64,000 bases of DNA, taken from positions 1,364,001 through 1,428,000 of the forward strand of contig JBFLJU010000001.1 in NCBI GenBank assembly GCA_040743155.1, given 5' to 3'. Below, one piece after another: positions 10,193-19,472 of the stretch. A model generated the notes under the pieces. That model was not told the origin of the DNA. It worked only from the letters and a program-made list of their open reading frames with translations, and ran no database searches. Every line of letters starts with the position of its first letter. The stretch's first letter is position 1. Source of the stretch: Cycloclasticus sp. (GTDB taxonomy: Bacteria; Pseudomonadota; Gammaproteobacteria; Methylococcales; Cycloclasticaceae). The position numbers and the translations under genes were made by a program.

Positions 10193-11377
10193 CTATAAAC
10201 TCCTGTTTAATTTCTTAATTGAAGAGGCCACCACTGGTAACCGTAATTCCATGGTTGTTCCAACACCAATTGTTGACAAACATTTGATCTCACCGGCATG
10301 CGCGTTAACAACCTCGTTAACAACCGCTAGCCCTAATCCAGTACCATTCGTTTTGTTGGTATAAAACGGTTCAAATATTCGTTGCTGCTGCTCTATCGTT
10401 AAACCGACCCCTAGATCCACAACTTCAATGGTCAGATTATTAATATCGTCTAAGCCAATGTTGCATGTCACACGAGCATCGTAGCCAATGGCATCTAACG
10501 CATTGTCGAGCAAATTGCTCACCGCTCCACTGAGTGCTTCTTTATTGATGTAAACCAGCGCTGGCTTATTAATATCGGCGAATTGAAAATCAACAGCTTT
10601 ATCTCGATAAAGTGCTTTTATGTGTTCAATAAACCGTTCTAAGGTAATCGACTCTTTTATAAATTCACCGCAATGTGAATAATTCAGCATATCTGTCACT
10701 TGTGAATTCAAAAACCTCAAGCTCTCAAGTAACTTTGCAGAGAATTTTTGTTGCGCATCAGCGCTTAATGCGTCCGTATTGAGTTGAGAGGCATATAACA
10801 ATGCCGAGGCTAGGGGCGTGCGGACTTGGTGAGCTAAACTTGCTGAAAATTCACCCATCGCCGCCAATTTCTTTTTATGCTCAAGCTGCTGATACAACTC
10901 TTGTTGCTGAGTAATATCACTTAATAAAACAACATACCCTGACTGCCCCATTAATTTGGTTGTTGATAGCGCCACAACCTGTCCGCTTTTCAGACTAAAC
11001 TGATCACCGAATGTGTCTTGACTGATCAAATGTTTTGTTCGTACAGCGCCCCAGCTTAGTCCAATAATGTCATCATCTAACCAATACCTTGCGCAGGCAT
11101 TTGCCTTTATAACAATGTGCTGAGTATTTAAAACTACCAATGCTCCGGGGATCGCTTCAATCAAACCTTCTTGTTGACTAGCTAAGGCTTCCTTATCTGA
11201 TAGGTACTGACTTTTTTCCGAGTTTGACTGCGCTAACTCTTTGCCGAGCAGACTGACTTGCCGCTCTAAACGTTGATAAGAGTCTGTTAGGTGTTGAGAA
11301 ATTTGATTAAACGCAAGAAACGCATCTTCGAGAGGCTGGCTCTTATGGGGCGTTTCTGGTGTAGCAAGTAAGCTCAT
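10193..11377 (-). CDS. flrB: Flagellar sensor histidine kinase FlrB/FleS
   Basis: Cytosolic histidine kinase that phosphorylates FlrC. No membrane segment is present. An N-terminal coiled coil is followed by a PAS-like domain (about 65-155), the HisKA domain with the phospho-acceptor H183 in SLAHQVRTPLA, and an ATPase domain with its N box (NLLDNALDAI), the DLGVGL box and GTGLGLAVV. The length of 394 is normal for FleS/FlrB. The gene sits 152 bp behind flrA, and that gap holds a sigma-54 promoter, which fits the known FlrA-to-FlrBC cascade. Confidence 0.95.
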   Translation of the reverse strand: MSLLATPETPHKSQPLEDAFLAFNQISQHLTDSYQRLERQVSLLGKELAQSNSEKSQYLSDKEALASQQEGLIEAIPGALVVLNTQHIVIKANACARYWLDDDIIGLSWGAVRTKHLISQDTFGDQFSLKSGQVVALSTTKLMGQSGYVVLLSDITQQQELYQQLEHKKKLAAMGEFSASLAHQVRTPLASALLYASQLNTDALSADAQQKFSAKLLESLRFLNSQVTDMLNYSHCGEFIKESITLERFIEHIKALYRDKAVDFQFADINKPALVYINKEALSGAVSNLLDNALDAIGYDARVTCNIGLDDINNLTIEVVDLGVGLTIEQQQRIFEPFYTNKTNGTGLGLAVVNEVVNAHAGEIKCLSTIGVGTTMELRLPVVASSIKKLNRSL

Positions 11378-11410
11378 TTTCTGTCATCTCAATTAAGGTA
11401 CTAGACCCAA

Positions 11411-11426
11411 TGCCAGAAACGTGCCA
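11411..11426 (-). promoter_or_regulatory. Sigma-54 (RpoN) promoter of flrBC
   Basis: On the minus strand the site reads TGGCACGTTTCTGGCA, against the consensus TGGCACGNNNNTTGCW: every fixed base matches but one, and the GG and GC elements have the required spacing. It lies 34 bp ahead of the flrB ATG. Control of flrBC/fleSR by RpoN with FlrA/FleQ is known in Vibrio and Pseudomonas; here it is inferred. Confidence 0.85.
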
Positions 11427-11529
11427 GATTATTTTTTACTTCTAAAACATGATGTTATTTTATCTATTTCATACCCCGTCAAATAACAGTCACTCAATCA
11501 TGACGCTGCATATCATGTTTTCGCATTTT

Positions 11530-12942
11530 TTAGACTAACGTTGTACGGCGCATATTAAGCTTCTTTGCCGCATGAGCCACCACACCTTTCGAATCGTCTA
11601 ACGCTTGTTGAATCAACGAGCACTCTAACTTATTCAAATGCTCTTTTAGATCAATTCCCTGCCCAGGTAAAATACCCGTTGCGGCATGACTGTTCTCTTG
11701 CGCAGAGAAATCATTGCCGGATATACTTTGCGCCACAGGCATATCCGGCTCGAGGCTAAGTTCTTCTTGCCTGATAACAGGCTGATCGGAATATTTGTGA
11801 AATTTATCAGGTAAATCCTTCACATCAACCACACCATAGGCATGAATAATCGTGAGCCTCTCAACCATGTTGGCTAACTCTCTTACATTGCCCGGCCAGT
11901 CGTGTTGACATAACACCATTAACGCACCAGAGGTAAAGCGCACAGAACCTTTTTTATCTTTTTCTATCCGCTGCACTAACTCACTCACCAGCATAGGAAT
12001 ATCTTCAGCCCGGTCTCTTAATGGCGCGATAGTAATCGGGAACACATCCAACCTATAAAATAGGTCTTCACGAAAACTACCTTTTTCAATCTCTTTTTTG
12101 AGATCTCTATGTGTCGCTGCCAGGATCCTAACATTACACTCAATAGTCTTATTACCACCCACTCTCTCAAAAACTTTCTCTTGCAATACGCGCAATAGCT
12201 TAACTTGCATTTGCATGGGCATATCACCAATTTCATCAAGAAATAACGTGCCTCCCTCTGCCAACTCAAAACGCCCTTGCCGAGCTGTTAACGCGCCCGT
12301 AAAAGCTCCTTTTTCATGACCAAACAACTCACTTTCAATCAGCTCAGCCGGTATCGCACCGCAATTGATAGGCACGAATGCTTTTTGTCGACGAGTCGAG
12401 TGATAGTGAATATTTCGTGCAATCACTTCTTTACCAGTGCCTGACTCGCCCAGAATTAAAACCGTCGCATCTGAAACACACACCTGTTGGATCAACTGTC
12501 TAACACGTTTCACTTCCTGGCTATTACCCACCAAACTTCTAAAGAGCTCAGAAGCCCTTTGAGACAAGTCTTCGTTCAGTGAATTTGCTGCAGACTGCAA
12601 CTGACGGATGCCATTTACAAAGTTCTGATAGGTCGTTGGCCATTCTAGAGGGACTAAATAACCCAACAATGTTTTGGCTATTTTTGGTGCTTTACCTTTG
12701 TTGTGGATATATAAAAATGGCTGCTGGCGTTTACGCTCAGCAAAAAACGCATGAATCACATCAGCGTCGACATCGACCCCTTCTGCCAACACGACAAGAG
12801 GAGAATCATCGATATTAACAGCCGCTTTCAGCTTATCAAGTGTTAATAATTTAACCTTGTAATCTAAGAAACTCAGTATTGTGGACACCTCAGAACGACG
12901 ACTTTTATCATCATCTATCACAAACACTTTTTGTAATGCCAT
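11530..12942 (-). CDS. flrA: Flagellar master regulator FlrA/FleQ, C-terminally truncated
   Basis: Sigma-54-dependent activator at the top of the flagellar hierarchy. Domains: degenerate receiver (1-120), AAA+ domain with Walker A GESGTGKE (165-172) and GAFTGA (212-217), and a Fis-type HTH. The residues used by Pseudomonas FleQ to bind c-di-GMP are all present: LFRSLVG (133-139), R176-N177 after Walker A, and ExxxR (E321-R325). The product therefore probably responds to c-di-GMP. The reading frame stops with TAA after MRRTTLV, inside the recognition helix. Directly after the stop the same frame reads KMRKHDMQRHD and then TGA (11494-11529), matching the usual FleQ ending (EKMRKYG...). One G-to-T change in a GAA codon would explain this. 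DNA binding is likely weakened unless the stop is read through or is a sequencing error. Confidence 0.93.
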   Translation of the reverse strand: MALQKVFVIDDDKSRRSEVSTILSFLDYKVKLLTLDKLKAAVNIDDSPLVVLAEGVDVDADVIHAFFAERKRQQPFLYIHNKGKAPKIAKTLLGYLVPLEWPTTYQNFVNGIRQLQSAANSLNEDLSQRASELFRSLVGNSQEVKRVRQLIQQVCVSDATVLILGESGTGKEVIARNIHYHSTRRQKAFVPINCGAIPAELIESELFGHEKGAFTGALTARQGRFELAEGGTLFLDEIGDMPMQMQVKLLRVLQEKVFERVGGNKTIECNVRILAATHRDLKKEIEKGSFREDLFYRLDVFPITIAPLRDRAEDIPMLVSELVQRIEKDKKGSVRFTSGALMVLCQHDWPGNVRELANMVERLTIIHAYGVVDVKDLPDKFHKYSDQPVIRQEELSLEPDMPVAQSISGNDFSAQENSHAATGILPGQGIDLKEHLNKLECSLIQQALDDSKGVVAHAAKKLNMRRTTLV

Positions 12943-12964
12943 AAACCTACAACCTATTATTTTT

Positions 12965-12994
12965 TTTATATCCGTATGTCCTTTAGTATGTCAA
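12965..12994 (-). promoter_or_regulatory. Sigma-70-type promoter of flrA
   Basis: On the minus strand a perfect -35 TTGACA (12989-12994) and -10 TATAAA (12965-12970) are 18 bp apart, about 20 bp ahead of the flrA ATG. A housekeeping promoter is expected for the top gene of the cascade. Confidence 0.7.
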
Positions 12995-13123
12995 AAAACC
13001 GACACTATTTGCAGGTTTTTATAAACTAACACCGACTTTAGTACATGAATTACGTTTTAGCTTGACAGTTAACCGAACAAGTTTTAGAAAGTAATTATAT
13101 TAATATTTAATCCAAGCTACGCT

Positions 13124-14401
13124 GTGACTGATCTTTCATTGGGCTTTCTTTTTAGTACCCTAGCCATCCTCATTTTATTATCTGCATTCTTTTCAGGCTC
13201 TGAAACTGCCTTAATGCGTTTAAATCGCTACCGCCTATTACACCTTATTAAGGGCGAGCACTTGGGTGCAAAACTAGCACACAAACTCCTTCAAAAACCC
13301 GACCGTTTAATTGGCCTAATTTTACTCGGCAATAATTTCATTAATATTTTGGCTTCGTCCATTTCAACGATTATTGCGTTACGCTTATATGGTGAAGCAG
13401 GTATAGCCATTGCTGCAGGGTTACTTACTTTCGTGATTCTAATTTTCTCAGAAGTCGCACCAAAAACATGGGCCGCAAGCCACCCTGAGCGACTCGCATT
13501 TTTCGCTTCCATCATCTACACGCCGCTATTAAAACTGCTGTATCCGATTGTCTGGATCATTAATACCTTGTCCAACTTACTGCTTAAAGCCTTCGGCATC
13601 CATGTGCGTCATGATGCCGACACAGCAATGCAGCATGAAGAACTCCGTACGGTCGTCACTGAGGCTGGCAGTCTTATCCCTGATGAACACAAGGACATGT
13701 TGCTCGGTATTCTGGATCTTCAACAAGCGACCGTTGAAGACATCATGACGCCCATTAATGAAATACATGGCATTGACCTTGATGACGATGTAAGTGATAT
13801 CAAAAAGCAATTATTGAGTTCCTCATACTCAAATTTGCCTATTTTCAGAACCAACATGGATTCCATTCAAGGGTACCTAAAAACAAAAGATCTTTTTAGC
13901 TTGATACATGACGAGGATTTCAACCAGCAAAAGTTACTCGATGTGCAACGAGACGCATACTTTGTTCCAAACAATACCAGCCTCTACAAGCAACTGATTA
14001 ACTTCCAACAGAATAAGCAACGGTTTGCTTTTGTTGTGAATGAATACGGCTCTCTTCTTGGCCTAATCACATTACAAGATGTCTTAGAGGAAGTCATTGG
14101 CGAATTCACCACGGACCCTTCAGACAGCTCACCAGACATTCAGAAAAAAGCCGATGGCACATTGCTAATCAGTGGCAATATAACCATCAGAGAACTAAAT
14201 CGTTCATTGGAATGGGACTTGCCAACAAACGGGCCAAAAACATTAAATGGGCTTATTATCGAGTACCTCGAGTCTATTCCAAAACAAGGAACTAGTCTTA
14301 AACTATACAACCACCCCATTGAAATTGTTCAAATGGAAGGCAACGCCGTTAAACTTGCTAAATTTCAATCAGATAAGGTCATTAAAAAAATAGCGCTATG
14401 A
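13124..14401 (+). CDS. CNNM/CorB-type membrane protein with CBS domains
   Basis: Resembles E. coli YfjD/CorB, a family linked to Mg2+ or Co2+ transport. An N-terminal DUF21 membrane domain opens with about three helices and the conserved FFSGSETALMRLNRYRL, then KPDRLIGLILLGNNFINILASS and a PKTWAA motif. Two CBS domains follow (about 200-320, DIMTP at the first), then a C-terminal CorC/HlyC domain with GNITIREL and LNGLI. The start is GTG at 13124. It is transcribed away from flrA, with a 181-bp shared upstream region, and leads the FHA and PilZ genes. Substrate is not shown by the sequence. Confidence 0.9.
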   Translation: MTDLSLGFLFSTLAILILLSAFFSGSETALMRLNRYRLLHLIKGEHLGAKLAHKLLQKPDRLIGLILLGNNFINILASSISTIIALRLYGEAGIAIAAGLLTFVILIFSEVAPKTWAASHPERLAFFASIIYTPLLKLLYPIVWIINTLSNLLLKAFGIHVRHDADTAMQHEELRTVVTEAGSLIPDEHKDMLLGILDLQQATVEDIMTPINEIHGIDLDDDVSDIKKQLLSSSYSNLPIFRTNMDSIQGYLKTKDLFSLIHDEDFNQQKLLDVQRDAYFVPNNTSLYKQLINFQQNKQRFAFVVNEYGSLLGLITLQDVLEEVIGEFTTDPSDSSPDIQKKADGTLLISGNITIRELNRSLEWDLPTNGPKTLNGLIIEYLESIPKQGTSLKLYNHPIEIVQMEGNAVKLAKFQSDKVIKKIAL

Positions 14402-14442
14402 TTTAACTGATCTATACTTAGGAAAATAATGGAATACCACCT

Positions 14443-15069
14443 ATGGCAAAGCTAACCCTTTTTTTCAACAATAGACCCATTGACGTTTTTCATCTAGAAC
14501 AAAGTATATCCTCGCTCGGTAGAGATTCGTCTAACACGTTTGTTATCGACAGCCTTGCCATTGCTCCAACACACCTAAAAATAACACTTATCGCCGATGA
14601 GTATTTTATCGAAAATTCATCTGAGCAGTTTTCAACACTCATAAATAACCACCTTATTAATAGAAGTGTCATCCGGCAAGGTGACAAAATCACTATCGGA
14701 AAACACACACTTTTTTACTCACACACCTCTGACTTCTCAATACTGGACAACACTCAAGCAGAAAACTCTTCAGCAACTGAGCAACTCGCCCCTAAGTCAG
14801 CAAGCAACCTAGGTACAGCTAACATACAAATTATGAACGGTGCTGATATCGGCTTAGTCGTTAGCTTGAATAAAGTTGTTAACGAAATAAATATTGCCGA
14901 CAGCACCCCAGCCATTATTGTCAAACGAAACGATGGCTACTATATCTCTAGATTGGCGGATGATGTAGAGATCCATGTTGATGGTGTCGCCATCTCAGCT
15001 GAGACAATATTAAATAACAACACCCCGATACAAATTGGCGAAAAGAAATATATTTACTTCATAGAATAG
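14443..15069 (+). CDS. FHA-domain protein, probably with a second degenerate FHA fold
   Basis: Cytoplasmic signalling protein of 208 residues with no membrane segment. Residues 1-90 form an FHA domain with the phosphothreonine-binding GRDSSN motif (about 26-31), THLKI and GDKITIGKH. A Ser/Glu-rich linker follows (about 97-120). The remaining 85 residues are again beta-rich and end in IQIGEKKYIYFIE, echoing the IxIGKHTLFY end of the first domain, so a second FHA-like copy lacking the GR motif is likely. It lies 41 bp behind the CorB-like gene and 9 bp before a PilZ gene. No kinase or phosphatase gene is nearby, so its partner is unknown. Confidence 0.85.
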   Translation: MAKLTLFFNNRPIDVFHLEQSISSLGRDSSNTFVIDSLAIAPTHLKITLIADEYFIENSSEQFSTLINNHLINRSVIRQGDKITIGKHTLFYSHTSDFSILDNTQAENSSATEQLAPKSASNLGTANIQIMNGADIGLVVSLNKVVNEINIADSTPAIIVKRNDGYYISRLADDVEIHVDGVAISAETILNNNTPIQIGEKKYIYFIE

Positions 15070-15078
15070 GACATAAAT

Positions 15079-15474
15079 GTGAACGATGATCATAAAGAAA
15101 AAAGACGCTTCAAGCGCATCTTCCATGATGCAAGCACTCACTTAATTGCCGAGGATGGCAGCGCCGTACAGTGCAATTTATTGGATATTTCGTTTAACGG
15201 CTGTTTAATATCTGGTAGTAAATACACGGCTAACTTTCAAGTACAAGACAAGCTCACTATCGACATTATATTAGGCGAACAGATCGGTATTGAAGTATCA
15301 GCGCACATCGTCTTCATCGGCAAATACAAGCAGCTAGGCTTTCAATTTGACGAAATTGATATTGATAGCGTTACCGCATTGAGAAAACTGGTGGAACTCA
15401 ATATGGGCGACACCTCCATGCTAGAAAGAAACTTATTATCTCTTAGCTCACTTGGATCAGATGAAGACCCTTAG
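15079..15474 (+). CDS. PilZ-domain c-di-GMP receptor
   Basis: Small (131 residues) single-domain PilZ protein. Both c-di-GMP-binding motifs are present: the arginine pair in EKRRFKRIF (about 7-15) and DISFNGCLI (about 40-48, DxSxxG). It has no output domain, so it would act by binding a partner. The start is GTG at 15079, 9 bp after the FHA gene, which suggests the two work together. The stop codon overlaps the radA stop from the other strand by four bases. Its target (motility, secretion or polysaccharide) cannot be read from the sequence. Confidence 0.88.
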   Translation: MNDDHKEKRRFKRIFHDASTHLIAEDGSAVQCNLLDISFNGCLISGSKYTANFQVQDKLTIDIILGEQIGIEVSAHIVFIGKYKQLGFQFDEIDIDSVTALRKLVELNMGDTSMLERNLLSLSSLGSDEDP

Positions 15475-16835
15475 AAAAACTCTAAGGCATCTCGCAGCAC
15501 ACTCACTGGGTGAGTTTTCAAACCATCAATGCCGCCTTTAGGAATATTACCTTTCGGCGCTAAAGCAAACTTAAAGCCGTGTTTAGCAGCCTCCCTCAGG
15601 CGCTCTTCACCATTCGGCACAGGGCGTACTTCGCCTGACAGGCCCAGCTCGCCAAACACGACCCAGTCCTTCGGGATATTTTTAGATTTAAAACTGGATA
15701 ATAACGCAGCTACTACCGCTAAATCACTGCCCGTTTCCATAACTCGTAAACCACCTACAATATTCACGAATACATCTTGATCTAATAAAGAACACTGCCC
15801 ATGTCGATTCAAAATCGCCAGCAACATTGCCAACCTATTTTGATCCATACCCACGGTGACTCGTTTAGGATTGCCTTGCCGGCACTCATCCACCAGCGCT
15901 TGCACCTCAACCAATAATGGCCTCGACCCTTCACGAGTAACCATCACCACACTACCAGGCACTTCTTGTTCGTGTCGTGAAAGAAAGATCGCCGACGGGT
16001 TCGTTACTTCTCGCAGCCCTTTCTCAGTCATTGCAAAAACGCCCAATTCATTAACCGCACCAAAGCGGTTTTTGATTGCGCGAATGACTCGAAAGCGGCT
16101 GCCTGAATCACCCTCAAAATATAAAACAGAGTCCACCATATGTTCCAGTACTCGCGGCCCTGCGATCGCACCCTCTTTCGTCACGTGGCCTACTAGAAAT
16201 ATAGTCGTATTAGTCCGTTTAGCAAAACGAACCAAGCGCGCAGCACATTCTCTAACTTGACCAACTGAGCCTGGGGCAGATGCCAACTCATCACTAAACA
16301 CGGTTTGAATTGAGTCGATCACCAACACCTTTGACGACATTTTTTCAGCCGTTGCCAAAATAGTTTCCAGTGAAATTTCACATAAAATATTTACTTTATC
16401 AACCGAAAGTTGGAGCCGGGTCGCCCGCATACTCACCTGTTGAGCAGATTCCTCACCGCTAACATATAGCGTATTAGTATGTTGGCTTAAACTGGCTAAC
16501 GACTGCAGCAATAACGTTGATTTACCAATACCAGGATCACCACCAATGAGGATAGCTGAGCCAGGCACAATACCGCCACCCAATACTCGGTCCAACTCAT
16601 CTAGCCCGCTTTTAGCCCGCTCAATACACTGCGCTTCCACCGCCGATAATATTTGCACCTCAGCTGAACTTGTTTGATCTGCGTAGCCACTAAAACGGTT
16701 TACTTTCGAAGAGCTCGATACGATTGATTCATCTAGGGTATTCCAGCCACCACAATCTTGGCATTGGCCTGCCCACTTTGAGGCACTCGAACCACACTCA
16801 CGGCAGCTATACACGGTTTTTGGTTTACTCGCCAT
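15471..16835 (-). CDS. radA: DNA repair protein RadA/Sms
   Basis: RecA-related ATPase that drives branch migration and helps process recombination intermediates. An N-terminal four-cysteine zinc finger (CRECG...CQDCGG, about residues 11-31), Walker A GGDPGIGKSTLLLQ (about 98-111), the RadA-specific KNRFGAVNE motif and a C-terminal Lon-like domain with GLRVMETGSDLAVV are visible. I start it at ATG 16835 (454 residues); a TTG three bases earlier is also open. The start lies inside the 3' end of alr, an 11-base overlap. Confidence 0.96.
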   Translation of the reverse strand: MASKPKTVYSCRECGSSASKWAGQCQDCGGWNTLDESIVSSSSKVNRFSGYADQTSSAEVQILSAVEAQCIERAKSGLDELDRVLGGGIVPGSAILIGGDPGIGKSTLLLQSLASLSQHTNTLYVSGEESAQQVSMRATRLQLSVDKVNILCEISLETILATAEKMSSKVLVIDSIQTVFSDELASAPGSVGQVRECAARLVRFAKRTNTTIFLVGHVTKEGAIAGPRVLEHMVDSVLYFEGDSGSRFRVIRAIKNRFGAVNELGVFAMTEKGLREVTNPSAIFLSRHEQEVPGSVVMVTREGSRPLLVEVQALVDECRQGNPKRVTVGMDQNRLAMLLAILNRHGQCSLLDQDVFVNIVGGLRVMETGSDLAVVAALLSSFKSKNIPKDWVVFGELGLSGEVRPVPNGEERLREAAKHGFKFALAPKGNIPKGGIDGLKTHPVSVLRDALEFF

Positions 16836-17919
16836 CAACAGACTCTCTTATAATTCTAGTGACTCGATCGGTAATGCCGCACATCAACTCATAGGAAATC
16901 GTATCGCTTTTTTCAGCAACCTCCTCAACCGGCAGTCCATCGCCCCATAAAACAACCTCATCACCCACTTTGATATTCACACATTGGCTGACATCCACAT
17001 TAATAGAATCCATCGACACTCGCCCTACCAGCGGGGCTTTTTGTCCAGCAACGATCACCGGTGTTCCGGTTGCCGCATGACGCGGATAACCATCGCCATA
17101 ACCAATACCAATGGTTGCTATCAAACTAGTTCTTTTTGCCTGCCAAACCGCACCATAACCGACAAACTCGCCTCTTTTAACCGTTCGAAGTGAGATGACA
17201 CTGCTTTTTAGCGTCATAACGGCTTGTAAGTCATCAGTATTCGCCGCTACGTTACAAAACGGACCACCGCCATAGAGCATAATCCCCGGGCGCACCCAAT
17301 GCCGCTGTGCACGTTGCCAACCAAGAAGACCCGCTGAATTAGCAATACTTTGCTCACCGCTTAAGCCCACTATACTTTGGTCAAACAAATCAATTTGTTT
17401 TTCGGTTGACACTGAATCCATATCATCCGCACAGGCTAAATGCGTCATCAACTTAATCGGCAAACGTACTTTACCCGTTAACTGCAGCGCATCGTGAATT
17501 CTGCTCACAGTCGAGCTGTCGACACCCAAGCGATTCATCCCCGTATTTATTTTTAACCAAACCGAAATTGGTGTTGAAAGGCTGCTTAAATTCAACAACT
17601 CCAACTGATACTCACTATGAATAACGGCGTCTAAGTCATAGCTAGAAAACTGTACAACCTCATCCACCGAAACAAAACCGGTCAGTACTAAAATAGGCGT
17701 GGTAATGCCTGCATTTCTAAGTGCTATCGCCTCATCTAACCGTGCTACTGCAAAACCATCAACATCAGATAAGGCTTGCGCAACCGCCAACATGCCATGT
17801 CCATATGCATCCGCTTTAATCACCGCCATTAACTTTGAATGCGGTGCGGCTTGACGAGCAATGGAAGCATTATGCCTCAATGCTGATAAGTCAATAATGA
17901 CCTTAGTATGGCTAGACAT
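16825..17919 (-). CDS. alr: Alanine racemase
   Basis: PLP enzyme that makes D-alanine for peptidoglycan. The PLP lysine is in AVIKADAYGHG (about residues 32-42). The second catalytic base, a tyrosine, is in the GEFVGYGAVW segment near residue 250, and MSMDSI-like GRVSMDSINVDVS is present. The length of 364 fits the gammaproteobacterial enzyme. It follows dnaB by 40 bp and overlaps radA. Confidence 0.96.
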   Translation of the reverse strand: MSSHTKVIIDLSALRHNASIARQAAPHSKLMAVIKADAYGHGMLAVAQALSDVDGFAVARLDEAIALRNAGITTPILVLTGFVSVDEVVQFSSYDLDAVIHSEYQLELLNLSSLSTPISVWLKINTGMNRLGVDSSTVSRIHDALQLTGKVRLPIKLMTHLACADDMDSVSTEKQIDLFDQSIVGLSGEQSIANSAGLLGWQRAQRHWVRPGIMLYGGGPFCNVAANTDDLQAVMTLKSSVISLRTVKRGEFVGYGAVWQAKRTSLIATIGIGYGDGYPRHAATGTPVIVAGQKAPLVGRVSMDSINVDVSQCVNIKVGDEVVLWGDGLPVEEVAEKSDTISYELMCGITDRVTRIIRESVDGE

Positions 17920-17959
17920 GTTTAACGTAGGACTTCGTTAGCGTGAATAATGAGTCGAG

Positions 17960-19357
17960 TTAGTACTCATCATCAATGTACGAGTCATTTGCAAGATTTT
18001 CAAACCGCGTGTATTGCCCTAAGAAGGTCAAACGGCACGTTCCGATGGGGCCATTACGCTGCTTACCAATGATAATTTCTGCCACGCCTTTTGCTTCAGA
18101 ATCCTCGTTATACACCTCATCTCTATAAATAAAGATAATCACGTCGGCATCCTGCTCAATACTACCCGACTCTCTTAAATCAGACATAACGGGGCGCTTA
18201 TTCGGGCGTTGCTCCAAGTTACGATTTAACTGCGATAAAGCAATAACAGGAACATTCAACTCTTTCGCCAGTGCTTTTAATGACCGAGAAATATCAGAAA
18301 TCTCTGCCACACGACTTTCACTTTTGGAAGGTGACTGCATTAGCTGTAAATAATCTAGTACGATCAAGCCTAACTGGCCGTGCTCTTTCATTAAGCGCCG
18401 AGAACGTGCACGAATCTCTATTGGGCTTAATGCCGCCGTATCGTCTATAAATATTTTTGCTTCAGCCAAAATGTTAATTGATGATTGCATCCGCGGCCAC
18501 TCATCGTCGTCGAGCTGCCCAGTTCTTACTTTATGCTGATCAATCCGGCCTAAGGACGACATCATCCTCATCGCTAACGAATCGCCAGGCATCTCCATAC
18601 TAAACACAGCAATCGGCAGACCACTTTTGATACCTACGTTTTCCGCAAGGTTCATCGCAAAACTGGTTTTACCCATCGAAGGTCGCCCTGCCACGATAAT
18701 TAAATCCGCTGGCTGAAGCCCTGATGTCATTTCATCTAGATCAGAGAAACCCGTACTAACACCGGTAATCGAATTCTGGTTCTCATGTAACTCTGTGATC
18801 TTATCGACCGCTTTACCCAATAAATCTTTTATCGTCTCAAAGCCTTTCTGTCCTTTCGCCCCTTGCTCTGCGATCTTAAAGACCTTACTTTCAGCCACAT
18901 CCAGTAATTCATTGATATCACGGCCTTCGGTATCAAACCCAGAGTCCGAAATTTCGTTACCAATGTGAATCAATTGGCGTCGAACAGAACGCTGACGCAC
19001 AATGGCTGCGTAACTCACAATATTGGCCGCACTCGGTGTATCTTTGGCCAACGCACCCAAATACGCCAAACCACCCACACTCTCTAGCTCACCTGTTTGA
19101 CCTAGTATTTCTGAAATAGTGACCACATCGAAGGGTTCGTCTTTTTTTGCTAAATCAGCAATTGCTTCAAATATTAAACGGTGATCCTTACGGTAGAAAT
19201 CCTCTGCCATCACCTTGTCAGCCACTGTATCCCAGCACTGATTGTCTAGCATCAAACCACCTAAAACAGATTGTTCGGCTTGCAAAGAATGTGGCGGCAC
19301 ACGAAGAAACTCCGTTTCATCCGGCATTTCATAATCGAACATTGGTTCTTCAGACAT
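17960..19357 (-). CDS. dnaB: Replicative DNA helicase DnaB
   Basis: Hexameric helicase of the replication fork. The N-terminal domain (PPHSLQAEQSVLGGLMLD near residue 21) is followed by a linker and the RecA-like domain, with Walker A AGRPSMGKTSFAMN near residue 225 and the DYLQLM Walker B. The length of 465 is standard and no intein is present. The neighbours rplI upstream and alr downstream match other gammaproteobacteria. A strong terminator lies between rplI and dnaB, so dnaB should have its own promoter or depend on read-through. Confidence 0.97.
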   Translation of the reverse strand: MSEEPMFDYEMPDETEFLRVPPHSLQAEQSVLGGLMLDNQCWDTVADKVMAEDFYRKDHRLIFEAIADLAKKDEPFDVVTISEILGQTGELESVGGLAYLGALAKDTPSAANIVSYAAIVRQRSVRRQLIHIGNEISDSGFDTEGRDINELLDVAESKVFKIAEQGAKGQKGFETIKDLLGKAVDKITELHENQNSITGVSTGFSDLDEMTSGLQPADLIIVAGRPSMGKTSFAMNLAENVGIKSGLPIAVFSMEMPGDSLAMRMMSSLGRIDQHKVRTGQLDDDEWPRMQSSINILAEAKIFIDDTAALSPIEIRARSRRLMKEHGQLGLIVLDYLQLMQSPSKSESRVAEISDISRSLKALAKELNVPVIALSQLNRNLEQRPNKRPVMSDLRESGSIEQDADVIIFIYRDEVYNEDSEAKGVAEIIIGKQRNGPIGTCRLTFLGQYTRFENLANDSYIDDEY

Positions 19358-19420
19358 GGATCTACTTAAAATTTAAATGGAAAGTTAAACGATTGTACAG
19401 GAAGGGTAAATCCGGATCGC

Positions 19421-19455
19421 AAAAAAAAGCCGGTGTCAAAAAGACACCGGCTTTC
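19421..19455 (-). terminator. Rho-independent terminator after rplI
   Basis: On the minus strand a 12-bp stem (AAAGCCGGTGTC pairing with GACACCGGCTTT, loop TTTTT) runs into an unbroken T tract, 18 bp after the rplI stop. It would end the rpsF-rpsR-DUF2232-rplI transcript ahead of dnaB. Confidence 0.9.
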
Positions 19456-19472
19456 TCACAAAAGATAGCGGT

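Noticed and set aside
13062-13067. Perfect TTGACA ahead of the CorB-like gene
   Set aside because: No acceptable -10 box at 16-18 bp; the best candidate is TTAGAA. I could not support a promoter call.
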